From assembly GCA_903892515.1 (NCBI GenBank), contig CAITIS010000057.1, forward strand, positions 175,627-239,626: 64,000 bases of DNA, read 5' to 3'. Below are positions 54,941 to 62,568 of the stretch, piece after piece. The DNA is from an uncultured Planctomycetota bacterium. Lineage in GTDB: Bacteria; Planctomycetota; Phycisphaerae; SM23-33. Positions within the stretch are counted from its first letter, which is position 1, and every line of letters starts with the position of its first letter. A program made the translations under genes and the position numbers. The notes beneath the pieces were generated by a model, which had not been told where the DNA came from, ran no database searches, and was given only the letters and a program-made list of their open reading frames with translations.

Positions 54941-55709
54941 CATAGCTCCCAGCGGCCATGAAGCCCTGGGTGTGCTCCGAAGCCGTGCCTGCGACGCCTA
55001 TGCCCGCCAGGGCCGGGAGGCGCAGGAGGAGCAATGGATCCTCCAGAACATCCCGCTGGTGCGGCACATCGTCAACAAGGTGGCCGCCCACGTCAGCGAC
55101 AAGCTGGACAAGGAGGAGCTGATTTCCTCCGGCACGCTGGGGCTGGTCAAGGCGGCCAAGGACTACGATTCGTCGCGCGACGTGGAGTTTCGCACCTACG
55201 CGTACATTCGCATCAAGGGCGCGATCCTGGACGACCTGCGTGGCCGCTCGCTGGCGCCGCCGGCCCGCGTGACGCAGATCAAGAAGGTCAAGCGTGCGTA
55301 CGACCGCTACTACGCCGAAAACGGCGTGCCGCCCGAGGATGAGGAACTGGCCGAACTCTGCGAGATGCCGCTGGAGGATCTGCGCGAGACGCTGTGCGAT
55401 GGCCGGCGGCAGCACTTCCTGTCCATTCACGGGCTGAGCGAGGACGAACCGGTTCTGAACTTCTGCCTGCCAAAGGACAGCGCGCCCGGCCCGCACGAGC
55501 AGGCCGAAAAGTCCGAGATGGCCGAACGGCTGGCCCAGGCGATCACGGAATTGCCTCAGCGAGATCGAACCGTCCTGCTGCTGTACTACGAGCGGGATCT
55601 GACCATGAAGGAAGCGGCCTCGGTGCTGGGTATTACCGAGTCGCGCGTGAGTCAGTTGCACGCCGCCGCCCTGTTCAAGCTGTCGGCCAAACTAAGGAGC
55701 ACCGAATGA
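54924..55709 (+). CDS. fliA: Flagellar sigma factor FliA (sigma-28)
   Basis: FliA directs transcription of late flagellar genes. The 261-residue protein has the sigma-70 family regions. Region 2 runs from NIPLVRHIVNKVAAHVSDKLDKEELISSGTLGLVKAAKDYD (abbreviated) to FRTYAYIRIKGAILDDLRG. Region 4 reads ELPQRDRTVLLLYYERDLTMKEAASVLGITESRVSQLHAAAL. It matches the FliA/WhiG subgroup in size. It starts at a GTG inside the preceding small gene, and its stop overlaps the next small gene. The anti-sigma factor FlgM-like protein is encoded at 57981. Confidence 0.95.
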   Translation: MSQGSDIAPSGHEALGVLRSRACDAYARQGREAQEEQWILQNIPLVRHIVNKVAAHVSDKLDKEELISSGTLGLVKAAKDYDSSRDVEFRTYAYIRIKGAILDDLRGRSLAPPARVTQIKKVKRAYDRYYAENGVPPEDEELAELCEMPLEDLRETLCDGRRQHFLSIHGLSEDEPVLNFCLPKDSAPGPHEQAEKSEMAERLAQAITELPQRDRTVLLLYYERDLTMKEAASVLGITESRVSQLHAAALFKLSAKLRSTE

Positions 55710-55918
55710 GCGCTTCACTGGACGGCGTACGCGGGCCGGTGGAAATACCCAGGCTGCCCGGCACAATGCGGGTGGCGCGCAAGGACGAGCGGCCTGACGA
55801 AGAGGCGCGAAAGCGCAAGCAGCCCCCGCCCAAGCCGGCAGTTTCGGCCCAAGCTGCGGATGAATCCTCGCCGGATGAATCCAACCAGGGCGAAGGCCAC
55901 ATGGACTGCCTGGTGTAG
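55706..55918 (+). CDS. Small hydrophilic protein coupled to fliA
   Basis: A 70-residue charged, Pro-rich protein ending GHMDCLV. The ATG overlaps the fliA stop and AAGGAG lies upstream, so it is very likely translated. A small gene with a comparable C-terminal hydrophobic tip is often found after fliA in other bacteria, but I cannot name a family. It appears disordered. Confidence 0.55.
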   Translation: MSASLDGVRGPVEIPRLPGTMRVARKDERPDEEARKRKQPPPKPAVSAQAADESSPDESNQGEGHMDCLV

Positions 55919-55928
55919 GAACCCGTGG

Positions 55929-55976
55929 CACAGCCGCCCTCGGCTGTGAGATGGTAGGGAGTGCAACTTGTTGCAC
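55929..55976. repeat. CACAGCCG palindrome followed by GTGCAAC palindrome
   Basis: CACAGCCG-CCCT-CGGCTGTG at 55929-55948 and GTGCAAC-TT-GTTGCAC at 55961-55976. Confidence 0.8.
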
Positions 55977-56006
55977 GCGAATACGAGCGTGGCACGGTTA
56001 CGAGGG

Positions 56007-56042
56007 TGGCATGGTTCACGCTTTCGTTGGCGTGACCATGTG
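56007..56042. repeat. Dispersed palindrome, CATGGTCACGC family (diverged)
   Basis: GGCATGGTTCACGC ... GCGTGACCATG; one arm has gained a base compared with 9687-9713. Confidence 0.65.
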
Positions 56043-56074
56043 CGGACGTCACAGTGGTGCCACAAGGAGTTGAA

Positions 56075-56278
56075 ATGTCGCAGGTAGTGCGAGGCGTAAC
56101 CAAGAACGATCAGATCAAGCTCGTCCAGCCATACCGATTGGGCGACCGGACGGCCTCGGCCAGCGCCATCGGCGAGCCGGTGGCGCGGGTGCTGCGCCAG
56201 GACAATGAATCGGCTGTAATCGAAGTGACCTGCGAATGCGGCAAGAAGGTGTACTTGACTTGTCAATTCGCTTCATGA
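56075..56278 (+). CDS. Small protein with CxC motif
   Basis: A 67-residue protein with a beta-rich character and a CECGKK segment near the C-terminus that might bind metal. AAGGAG is five bases before the ATG, which supports translation. It lies between fliA and two lipoprotein genes. No known family is recognised. Confidence 0.5.
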   Translation: MSQVVRGVTKNDQIKLVQPYRLGDRTASASAIGEPVARVLRQDNESAVIEVTCECGKKVYLTCQFAS

Positions 56279-56321
56279 GCAGCAGTACCGCCGCCCTCGG
56301 CAGTGATGAGAGCCCATGTAG

Positions 56322-56354
56322 GGTGGGCCGGGGAGCGAAGCGACGAGTCCCACC
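56322..56354. repeat. Dispersed element GGTGGG ... CCCACC
   Basis: Second copy of the element at 51090-51122, with the same GGAGCGAAGCGACGAGT core. Confidence 0.8.
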
Positions 56355-56446
56355 AAGTGTCCGGAAAGGGATTCGCAAAACGACGCTCGGCCCAGAATGC
56401 ACGGCTCGCGTCGTCGGTCCGTGTGAAACACCGAAAGGAAGCACCA

Positions 56447-57025
56447 ATGATGAGATTGCATGGATGCATAGTGGCGTGTGCGTTGGCTGTGATGGCGACA
56501 GGATGCGACCTGCTGGGCGGGGCGTCATCGCCGCCGCCTCCAGCCAAGCAGGAAGCGCCACCCGTCAAGGTGACCGAAAACGCTCCGGCGGCCAAGCCCG
56601 CAGCGTCTCCATCGGCCGCTCCGGCAGAGGCCGAGGGCGAGACGGCCGTCGACAAGGCCCTGATGTGGGCCCAGCGCTGCCAAGCCGCCAACGAGCAGGT
56701 GTCGCACCTTCAGCAGGAAAACCAGGCGTTGGCCCAGAAGAACCAGACCTTGCAGGAGCAAGTCAACAAGGCTCGGCAGGAACTGGACCAGCTCAACCGC
56801 GAACTGGCCGACGCCAACACCATGATGGTGGATGTGCGCAAGGAACTTGACCGCTGGCGGGCCAGCGTGCTTGGCTTCCGGCAGGAGATTCGCGAGGCCC
56901 AGCAGACCCAACTGGAAGCCTTGGCCAAGATCATGAAGATGCTGGGCGGCGAGATGAACGTGCAGCCCACCACCACCAGCGCCCCAGCCAGCCGGCCCGC
57001 GGATGCCGGGATGGCCCGCCCATGA
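56447..57025 (+). CDS. Coiled-coil lipoprotein
   Basis: The 192-residue product has a lipoprotein signal (hydrophobic CIVACALAVMATGC, lipobox VMATGC with cysteine at about 20), a Pro/Ala-rich linker and a long coiled coil at about 75-165 (HLQQENQALAQKNQTLQEQV). It should be anchored in the envelope. AAAGGAA precedes two adjacent ATGs. The next lipoprotein gene overlaps its stop, suggesting a two-component envelope unit. Function unknown. Confidence 0.72.
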   Translation: MMRLHGCIVACALAVMATGCDLLGGASSPPPPAKQEAPPVKVTENAPAAKPAASPSAAPAEAEGETAVDKALMWAQRCQAANEQVSHLQQENQALAQKNQTLQEQVNKARQELDQLNRELADANTMMVDVRKELDRWRASVLGFRQEIREAQQTQLEALAKIMKMLGGEMNVQPTTTSAPASRPADAGMARP

Positions 57026-57681
57026 CCATTGGCCGAACGATCATCCTGGCGGTGGGGCTGACGCTGCTGGCGGGCTGCGAGCATGTGTTCGAGCCGCCCA
57101 AGCCCTTCCACATCGACAGCTATCTGTCCTCTCCGGGCGAACTGGACAAGATCAACCAGGTCGCGTTCGTCGAGTTGCAGTTCAACGAGCAGGTGACGCC
57201 GACCGTGAGCGCCTACAGCCTGGCGATCTCGCGGGCGGTGCAGGACCGCCGGTTTACTCACATGCGCATGCTGGAGCAAAGCCCCGAACTGAGCGACGCG
57301 CTGAACATGTCGGGCCAGGCCCTGAGCTTGGAGCAGCTGGCGACGGCCCGGAAGCTGACGGGCGCCGACGCGATCATGTACGGTTCGATCACGCGGATGG
57401 AGCAATACCCGCGGATGCAGGTGGGGCTCAAGCTCAGGATGCTGGACTTGCGCAAGGGCAGGTTGATCTGGGCCATCGACCACGTGTGGGACACGACCGA
57501 CAAGGCCGTCGAGCAGCGGATCGAGACGTACTTCAAGGCCAACGTCCGGGCCGGCTATGAGCCGCTTAACAGCCAGTTGGTGCTGGTGAGCCCGAAGGTC
57601 TTCGCGGGCTTTGTCGCCCAGGAAGTGGCCGACACGATCCCGCCCAAGCCCGCGCCCGTCGAGGCCAACAGCGGGAAGTAG
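57022..57681 (+). CDS. Lipoprotein of LpoB/GNA1162-like fold
   Basis: The 219-residue protein has a signal with lipobox LLAGC (cysteine at about 19). It contains a segment AFVELQFNEQVTPTVSAYSLAISRAVQ in pattern and ATARKLTGADAIMYGSITRMEQYPRMQVGLKLRMLDLRKGRLIWAIDHVWDTTDKAV, abbreviated. This resembles the envelope lipoproteins of the LpoB/GNA1162/CsgG-related group, where a GADAIMYGSI-like turn is typical. It is coupled by ATGA overlap to the coiled-coil lipoprotein. A role in the flagellar outer-membrane collar (FlgT/FlgP-like) is possible but not shown. Confidence 0.62.
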   Translation: MTIGRTIILAVGLTLLAGCEHVFEPPKPFHIDSYLSSPGELDKINQVAFVELQFNEQVTPTVSAYSLAISRAVQDRRFTHMRMLEQSPELSDALNMSGQALSLEQLATARKLTGADAIMYGSITRMEQYPRMQVGLKLRMLDLRKGRLIWAIDHVWDTTDKAVEQRIETYFKANVRAGYEPLNSQLVLVSPKVFAGFVAQEVADTIPPKPAPVEANSGK

Positions 57682-57707
57682 GCAGGGTCCGCCGCAGGTA
57701 GGGCAGC

Positions 57708-57833
57708 AGGTAGGGTCCGCAGGTTCCTCGCCAGCAGGCGAGGGTTCTGCGGACGGAAGGCAGGGCGAGGCTCGTCCCGAGGGTTCTGCGGACGGAAAGT
57801 CGGCGGAGGTAGGGCGTGCAAGTTGTTGCACGC
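57708..57833. repeat. Double GTCCGCA/TGCGGAC element and GTGCAAC palindrome
   Basis: Related to 11934-11973; the AGGGTTCTGCGGACGG unit occurs twice. The last twenty bases (57814-57833) are GCGTGCAA-GTTG-TTGCACGC. Confidence 0.65.
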
Positions 57834-57914
57834 GTGCCGGTTACAACGGATATTGAGGCGTTGTCGCCGTCAGGAAAGACCGTGCTGCGAGCTGTGAAAC
57901 CGAAATCGTCGAAA

Positions 57915-57928
57915 TTCCTGTACAGGAA
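57915..57928. promoter_or_regulatory. Perfect palindrome TTCCTGTACAGGAA upstream of flgM
   Basis: A 14-base perfect palindrome 52 bases before the flgM start codon. It occurs once in the window as far as I can see and is unrelated to the dispersed repeats. It could be an operator for a dimeric regulator. Confidence 0.45.
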
Positions 57929-57980
57929 ATGGCCAAAGCCTCGACAATAACGGTAACGAGACGTGTGATGGGAGCTGCCA

Positions 57981-58262
57981 GTGCGAATTGATAAGACGCA
58001 AAACCTTGGGCCTCAGGAACTGCCGGACCCGACGCGTTCGACCCAGGCCGCCAAGCCGGTTCAAGTGGCCGCCGCGGCGGGCGACGTGGACGGAGCCAAC
58101 CTGGACCTCCAGATGGCCGCACTGCAGCGCCAAGCCGCCCAAACTCCCGACATCGATACCGACGCCGTCGAACAGGCCCGCCAGCTGCTCAAGTCCGGCC
58201 AACTCGACACCCCCGACGCCATCCTCCGCGCCGCCCGCAATATGCTCAATCGCGGAATCTAG
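57981..58262 (+). CDS. flgM: FlgM-like anti-sigma-28 factor
   Basis: The 93-residue product has the layout of FlgM: a disordered Gln/Ala/Pro-rich first half and a helical C-terminal half (DIDTDAVEQARQLLKSGQL then DTPDAILRAARNML) matching the sigma-binding region. FlgM holds FliA inactive until the hook is complete and is then exported. Starting at GTG 57981, it follows the fliA unit by more than 2 kb but is on the same strand. The N-terminal KTQNLGPQEL part is variable in the family. Confidence 0.75.
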   Translation: MRIDKTQNLGPQELPDPTRSTQAAKPVQVAAAAGDVDGANLDLQMAALQRQAAQTPDIDTDAVEQARQLLKSGQLDTPDAILRAARNMLNRGI

Positions 58263-58320
58263 CGGTAGGTATTGAACAGCACCTTCTTCAGAAGCGTCTT
58301 CCTGGAATAGCAAGCGGTTG

Positions 58321-59049
58321 CTATCGGGCAAGCCGCAAAGCTGATTGCGGCATTTCGTCCCAAGTCCTGCCGGAAAGAGACCTGCCGGCCTTCTTCTTGT
58401 TCACGCCACCCCACTGCTTAAAGAAGAACGGTACCCCGGCGAAACGGCACTGATCTCGCAGGTCGATTGCCCATGCTTCTGCCATTGGTCGGGCACCAGG
58501 CCCGGACTCGCCGCCGACTATCACCCAGTCTATGTCCGTAAGGTCGAGGTCGGGCAGAGGGCCCAGCAGCGGCTCCAGCGATAGAAACCTTGCCGCCGCC
58601 GGTACCGCTCGCAGGTCATCGATTCGCGTGACATGGTCAGCGTTCTCGACCGTTACGCCAACCCAGACATTCTCCGGCCAAGGCAGCGTCGGGGCCAGAA
58701 CCCTCAGCCGGTCCGCCCGCTTCGTGAGCACTTGGAACAGGTGCCAACTGGCCTGCTGCATTACGTCGAATACTCGGCGGATGAAATCCACCGGAACGTC
58801 TTCGTGGAACAGGTCACTCATCGAGTTTACGAAGATGGTCTGTGGCTTTTTCCACCCAAGGGGAAGGCCCAGGGCGTGCTCATGCACCGTAACGCGAAAC
58901 CCGTTACGGTAATTGGGCTGGCCCATAGCCTTGAGCCTCCGGGTCATTCGTTCCGCGTAGCAGTGGGCGCAGCCAGGGCTGATCTTCGTGCAGCCCGTAA
59001 CCGGGTTCCACGTCGATTCGGTCCATTCAATCTGCGAGTTTGTGCCCAT
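58321..59049 (-). CDS. DUF5131-family protein (phage Gp37/Gp68-like)
   Basis: The 242-residue product starts [16 protein letters not shown] and has three cysteines C20, C27 and C30 in [13 protein letters not shown], the three-Cys motif of DUF5131. Other conserved stretches are [43 protein letters not shown] and [15 protein letters not shown]. The cysteine pattern recalls iron-sulfur or radical-SAM-like proteins but no activity is established. It begins just after the TcmP gene on the same strand (the ATG is three bases beyond that gene's stop; a TTG six bases earlier overlaps it). TcmP is the known genomic partner of this family. Confidence 0.85.
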   Translation of the reverse strand: MGTNSQIEWTESTWNPVTGCTKISPGCAHCYAERMTRRLKAMGQPNYRNGFRVTVHEHALGLPLGWKKPQTIFVNSMSDLFHEDVPVDFIRRVFDVMQQASWHLFQVLTKRADRLRVLAPTLPWPENVWVGVTVENADHVTRIDDLRAVPAAARFLSLEPLLGPLPDLDLTDIDWVIVGGESGPGARPMAEAWAIDLRDQCRFAGVPFFFKQWGGVNKKKAGRSLSGRTWDEMPQSALRLAR

Positions 59050-59051
59050 CG

Positions 59052-59936
59052 TCAATCTTGATCCAGTATATGGTGAGCGATCCTTCGTGCTGCCGCGATT
59101 GCCTTAGGACTCGGATTACCTACAGCAAAGCATAGCAGAAACAAGGGCGTTCCGTGATGGTTAGATAGTACCTTCGGATTGGATGCCACATCGGCGAAGA
59201 TCGTCCCGAGCCGTTCCTGGTAGTATTCCCCGATGGTATTGAACGTGGCGGTCTTAACGAGCCGGGAGTCATGTTCGAAGAGGGTCTTGATGTGGGACTT
59301 GCGGTAGAAACGCTCCTGCCAGTCTTCCGTCCCAAATACACGATCAAGCCGCCCGCGCCAACTGTCGGGAATCTTACCGCTTCGGAGCAACATTCGGTTG
59401 ACGCCCATGCCAGTCGGAAACAGAATCCACACGTCGATAGCCTTGGTTGCGGCCACGGCTTCCAGAGTCGTCCAATCCACCTGCATGCCAAACGGATCGA
59501 GGAACAGCACGCCTCGTTGGTTCCGGCTCCATCGTTGGCAAAGGTTTTGAAGAACCAAGTTGCTGTCATCTCGGTGGAACAGGATGTGATCGGCCAAAGC
59601 GGGAAACTTGTCTTTGAGGGTCAGCAGTTCTGCGAACCGCTTGGCTGTCTTCTCGATGAAGACATATTGGTGAAAGCTTGGTTCGACACGAAGGGCGATT
59701 TGAGCAGATCCCTCGAAGAACCCCTGAGGTTCTGCTTCGGCCAATTCTGGAGCGAAGAACCCAGAATCCGCGGTGGTCGCTTCTGCCTCGCGATAACCCG
59801 TACCTGCGAAGGCGTCGATGTAGACGCGTTCAAACGGCTGGTTCTTCATAACCTGTGCCCATGCACGCAGGTACTTGCCGAGCATGTCGAGCTTCTGTTG
59901 AGTCCAGTCACCGCCGAAGAATTGCAGTTGCCCCAT
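59052..59936 (-). CDS. tcmP: Three-Cys-motif partner protein TcmP
   Basis: The 294-residue protein has a Rossmann-type nucleotide/SAM-binding motif, [11 protein letters not shown] (D41-G47), and a [13 protein letters not shown] motif typical of TcmP proteins. It is probably a methyltransferase-fold enzyme with unknown target. TcmP is defined by its association with DUF5131, encoded directly downstream here. The ATG at 59936 has GGGGAAG upstream; the frame is open 80 codons further without a better start. The base composition is visibly less GC-rich than the flagellar genes, suggesting acquisition by transfer. Confidence 0.82.
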   Translation of the reverse strand: MGQLQFFGGDWTQQKLDMLGKYLRAWAQVMKNQPFERVYIDAFAGTGYREAEATTADSGFFAPELAEAEPQGFFEGSAQIALRVEPSFHQYVFIEKTAKRFAELLTLKDKFPALADHILFHRDDSNLVLQNLCQRWSRNQRGVLFLDPFGMQVDWTTLEAVAATKAIDVWILFPTGMGVNRMLLRSGKIPDSWRGRLDRVFGTEDWQERFYRKSHIKTLFEHDSRLVKTATFNTIGEYYQERLGTIFADVASNPKVLSNHHGTPLFLLCFAVGNPSPKAIAAARRIAHHILDQD

Positions 59937-59983
59937 TACACACTTCCCCTTCTCTAAAACCGTGCATTGACGATAGGAAACGC

Positions 59984-60172
59984 CTAGCTTGTCTTGCGTT
60001 GAATAACTCGAACAACTCTTTGAAGTCGCGGGAGATCTCCATGGAATTCCCTTCGCATAATATCCACGGCTTCGATTCGTTCCCCGCATGGGCGGCTGAG
60101 CCAGTATTCGATGTCCTCGCGCTCGGCTGAGCGGTCGTGAAGGGAACGCTTGGTTACCACCTTCTGGATCAT
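59984..60172 (-). CDS. Small protein upstream of tcmP (antitoxin-like)
   Basis: A 62-residue product. The core SAEREDIEYWLSRPCGERIE followed by AVDIMRREFHGDLPRLQRVVRVIQRK resembles a family of small proteins that I know mostly as partners located before nucleotidyltransferase-type toxin genes in planctomycetes and cyanobacteria. Here the expected partner is missing and tcmP follows after 47 bases on the same strand. It could be the first gene of the cassette or an orphan. Confidence 0.6.
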   Translation of the reverse strand: MIQKVVTKRSLHDRSAEREDIEYWLSRPCGERIEAVDIMRREFHGDLPRLQRVVRVIQRKTS

Positions 60173-60503
60173 GCACCCATTATCGCCCGTCAACGCCTGA
60201 CTGTAAAGCCGGCCGATTCGACATCGACTCCGCCGGCGCGTGGCGATATGCTGCGAAACCGCCACGTGCTGGAAAGTCGGTCTCTGGCGGTCAGTGGGCT
60301 CGGGGCGCAGCCGCTCTCGGGCGTGAGCCGCGCGAGAAGGCGTCGGCCGGGCCGCAAAGACCACAGCCGAGGGCGGCTGTGCTACCAAGAGAAGGCCACA
60401 GCCGAGGGCGGCTGTGCCACGAAGAGAAGGCGACACCCGAAGGCGGCTGTGCCACGGGTCGAATCCGGTTATGAAACCGGTTTGGGAAACTGGCGCTAAT
60501 CCA
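60173..60503. other. Repeat-bearing intergenic region before the PfkB-HAD gene
   Basis: The right part contains three CACAGCCG palindromes (60362-60381, 60397-60416 and a degenerate one at 60434-60451). The region is the upstream side of two divergent genes, so promoters are expected, but I do not recognise any. No gene is supported. Confidence 0.6.
60362..60451. repeat. Three CACAGCCG palindromes in a row
   Basis: Two perfect copies and one degenerate copy, each separated by about 15 bases of AGAGAAGGC-like sequence. Confidence 0.8.
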
Positions 60504-62417
60504 ATGGACATCTACCAGCTTGATTCCGGTTGGCTCGACGAGTGCCTCTCACAGATACCCCGGGCGCGGGTCGCCGTGTTTGGCGATTTCTGCCTGGACG
60601 CGTACTGGCTCATCCCCGCTGACGACCGCGAGGTCTCGATCGAGACCGGCTTGCCTGTCCATCGCGTCAAGGCTCAGCGCTACAGTTTGGGCGGGGCCGG
60701 CAACATTGTGGCGAATCTCTCGGCCCTGAGCGTAGCGGCATTTCGCGCGGTCGGCCTGATAGGTAATGACCTCTTCGGCCGGCAGATGCTCGAGCTGCTC
60801 CAGCACAGCGGCGCCGACTGTACCGGCATGCTCGCCTGCCAGGACGATTGGCAGACGCTGGTGTACTGCAAGCCCTGCATCGGTGATGAAGAGAGCAGCC
60901 GCATCGATTTCGGGGCCTTCAACACGCTCGCGCAAGAAGCGGCGGAGAAGCTGATTCTCGCGCTGGACCAGGCCGCCAGCCAAAGCGACATCGTGATTCT
61001 GAACCAGCAGGTGCCCGGCGGCATCTCCACGCCCGAGATGATCGGCCGGATCAACGCCATCATCCGGCATCACAGCGATTGCCGATTCATCGTCGATTCG
61101 CGCCATCGCCCGGGCCTGTACACCGGCTGCATGCTCAAAATCAACGCCCACGAAGCCAGCCGATTGCTGGGCCAGGACGTTCCGCTGGACCAGCCCATCG
61201 GCCCTGCTGCTGCCAGCGAACTGGCGCAGCAGCTCCTGGCGCGAACGGGCCAGGCGGTGTTCATCACGCGTAGCGAAAACGGCATGGTCGCCGCCGATCG
61301 CGCCGGCATGACCGACGTTCCCGGCATTCAGATCGTCTCGTCAATCGACACGGTGGGGGCGGGCGACACCGCCCTGTCAGCCATCGCGGCCGTGCTGGGC
61401 TCGGGCGGCAGCATCCTGTCGGCCGCCTGCCTGGCCAACATCGCCGCGTCGATTACGGTGCAGAAGTTGCAGACCACTGGCACGGCCAGTCCGGCGGAAC
61501 TTCGCGCCGTGGGGCCGTCGCCTGACTACGTCTTCCTGCCGGAGTTGGCGGATGACCCGCGGGCGGCGCGGTATCTCGACGGCACGGAAATCGAAGTCGT
61601 CCGGGCATATCGGGCCGGGGTGCGGATCCAGCACGCCGTCTTCGACCATGACGGCACGCTCTCGACCTTGCGCCAGGGCTGGGAAGGCGTCATGGAACCG
61701 ATGATGGTCAAGGCCATCCTGGGGCCCTCGTACGGCACGGTCGACGCTGGCCTGTACCAGAAGGTGCTGGCGACCGTCCGGCGGTACATCGACAAGACCA
61801 CCGGCATCCAGACGCTATCGCAGATGCAGGGGCTCATCGAACTGGTGCGGCAATTCAAGTGCGTTCCGGCGGCGGACATCCTCGACATGCACCAGTACAA
61901 GCGGCTGTACGACCGCGAGTTGCTGGCGATGGTGCGTGGCCGGATGGCCAAGCTTGGCCGCGGCGAGTTGGATGTTCAGGACTTCCAGATGAAGAACGCC
62001 CACTGGCTGCTGGCGGCGCTGCACGAGCGCGGCGTGAAGTTGTACCTGGCCAGCGGCACGGATCAGCAGGACGTGCTGGCTGAAGCCGAGTCGCTGGGGT
62101 ACGCCCGCTACTTTGAAGGGCGCATCTTCGGCGCGGTCGGCGACATTCGCGTCGAGGCCAAGGCCGTAGTGCTGAAGAAGATCTTCGAGGAGCATCATCT
62201 CAGCGGACCCGAGGTGGTCACCTTCGGCGACGGGCCGGTGGAGATTCGCCAGACGCGCAAACGCGGCGGTTTCGCGGTGGGCGTGGCCAGCGACGAGATC
62301 CGCCGCTTCGGCATGAACTCATCCAAGCGAACCCGACTCATCCGCGCCGGGGCCGATCTGGTCGTGCCCGACTTCAGCCAGCTGGATCAACTTCTAGGGG
62401 CCTTGAGACTGGAGTAG
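60504..62417 (+). CDS. Fusion of a PfkB/RfaE-like sugar kinase and a HAD hydrolase
   Basis: The 637-residue product has a PfkB-type kinase (about 1-340). It starts VAVFGDFCLDAYW with the GGAGNIVANLSAL motif and carries the anion-hole/catalytic motif DTVGAGDT (D288). This is the RfaE/ribokinase pattern. From about 375 it is a HAD-superfamily hydrolase with motif I FDHDGT (D381, D383) and the acidic loop TFGDGPVEI (D576). Kinase and phosphatase in one chain suggest a sugar-phosphate modification step such as in nucleotide-heptose biosynthesis, where kinase and phosphatase are separate steps. Substrate unknown. No adenylyltransferase domain is present. Confidence 0.83.
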   Translation: MDIYQLDSGWLDECLSQIPRARVAVFGDFCLDAYWLIPADDREVSIETGLPVHRVKAQRYSLGGAGNIVANLSALSVAAFRAVGLIGNDLFGRQMLELLQHSGADCTGMLACQDDWQTLVYCKPCIGDEESSRIDFGAFNTLAQEAAEKLILALDQAASQSDIVILNQQVPGGISTPEMIGRINAIIRHHSDCRFIVDSRHRPGLYTGCMLKINAHEASRLLGQDVPLDQPIGPAAASELAQQLLARTGQAVFITRSENGMVAADRAGMTDVPGIQIVSSIDTVGAGDTALSAIAAVLGSGGSILSAACLANIAASITVQKLQTTGTASPAELRAVGPSPDYVFLPELADDPRAARYLDGTEIEVVRAYRAGVRIQHAVFDHDGTLSTLRQGWEGVMEPMMVKAILGPSYGTVDAGLYQKVLATVRRYIDKTTGIQTLSQMQGLIELVRQFKCVPAADILDMHQYKRLYDRELLAMVRGRMAKLGRGELDVQDFQMKNAHWLLAALHERGVKLYLASGTDQQDVLAEAESLGYARYFEGRIFGAVGDIRVEAKAVVLKKIFEEHHLSGPEVVTFGDGPVEIRQTRKRGGFAVGVASDEIRRFGMNSSKRTRLIRAGADLVVPDFSQLDQLLGALRLE

Positions 62418-62447
62418 AACCGGTTTCACAAGCGGTTTGACCCGTGG

Positions 62448-62467
62448 CACAGCCGCCCTCGGCTGTG
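62448..62467. repeat. Dispersed palindrome, CACAGCCG family
   Basis: Perfect copy (CCCT centre) between the convergent PfkB-HAD gene and the next gene. Confidence 0.85.
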
Positions 62468-62568
62468 GTCTTTGCGGCCCGATCGACGTCTTCTGGCGCG
62501 GCTCACGCCCGACTGCAAGCCGTGAGACGGTGATGAACCAGTTCTGGGCAACCTCGTTCGGTGCAGCC

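Larger units (their letters stand above)
57682..57980. other. Intergenic region before flgM: repeats and operator-like palindrome
   Basis: The left part (57708-57790) is a double GTCCGCA/TGCGGAC repeat and is followed by a GTGCAAC palindrome (57814-57833). A separate 14-base palindrome lies at 57915-57928. No gene is supported, and no clear sigma-28 promoter (TAAA-N15-GCCGATAA) is seen. Confidence 0.55.
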
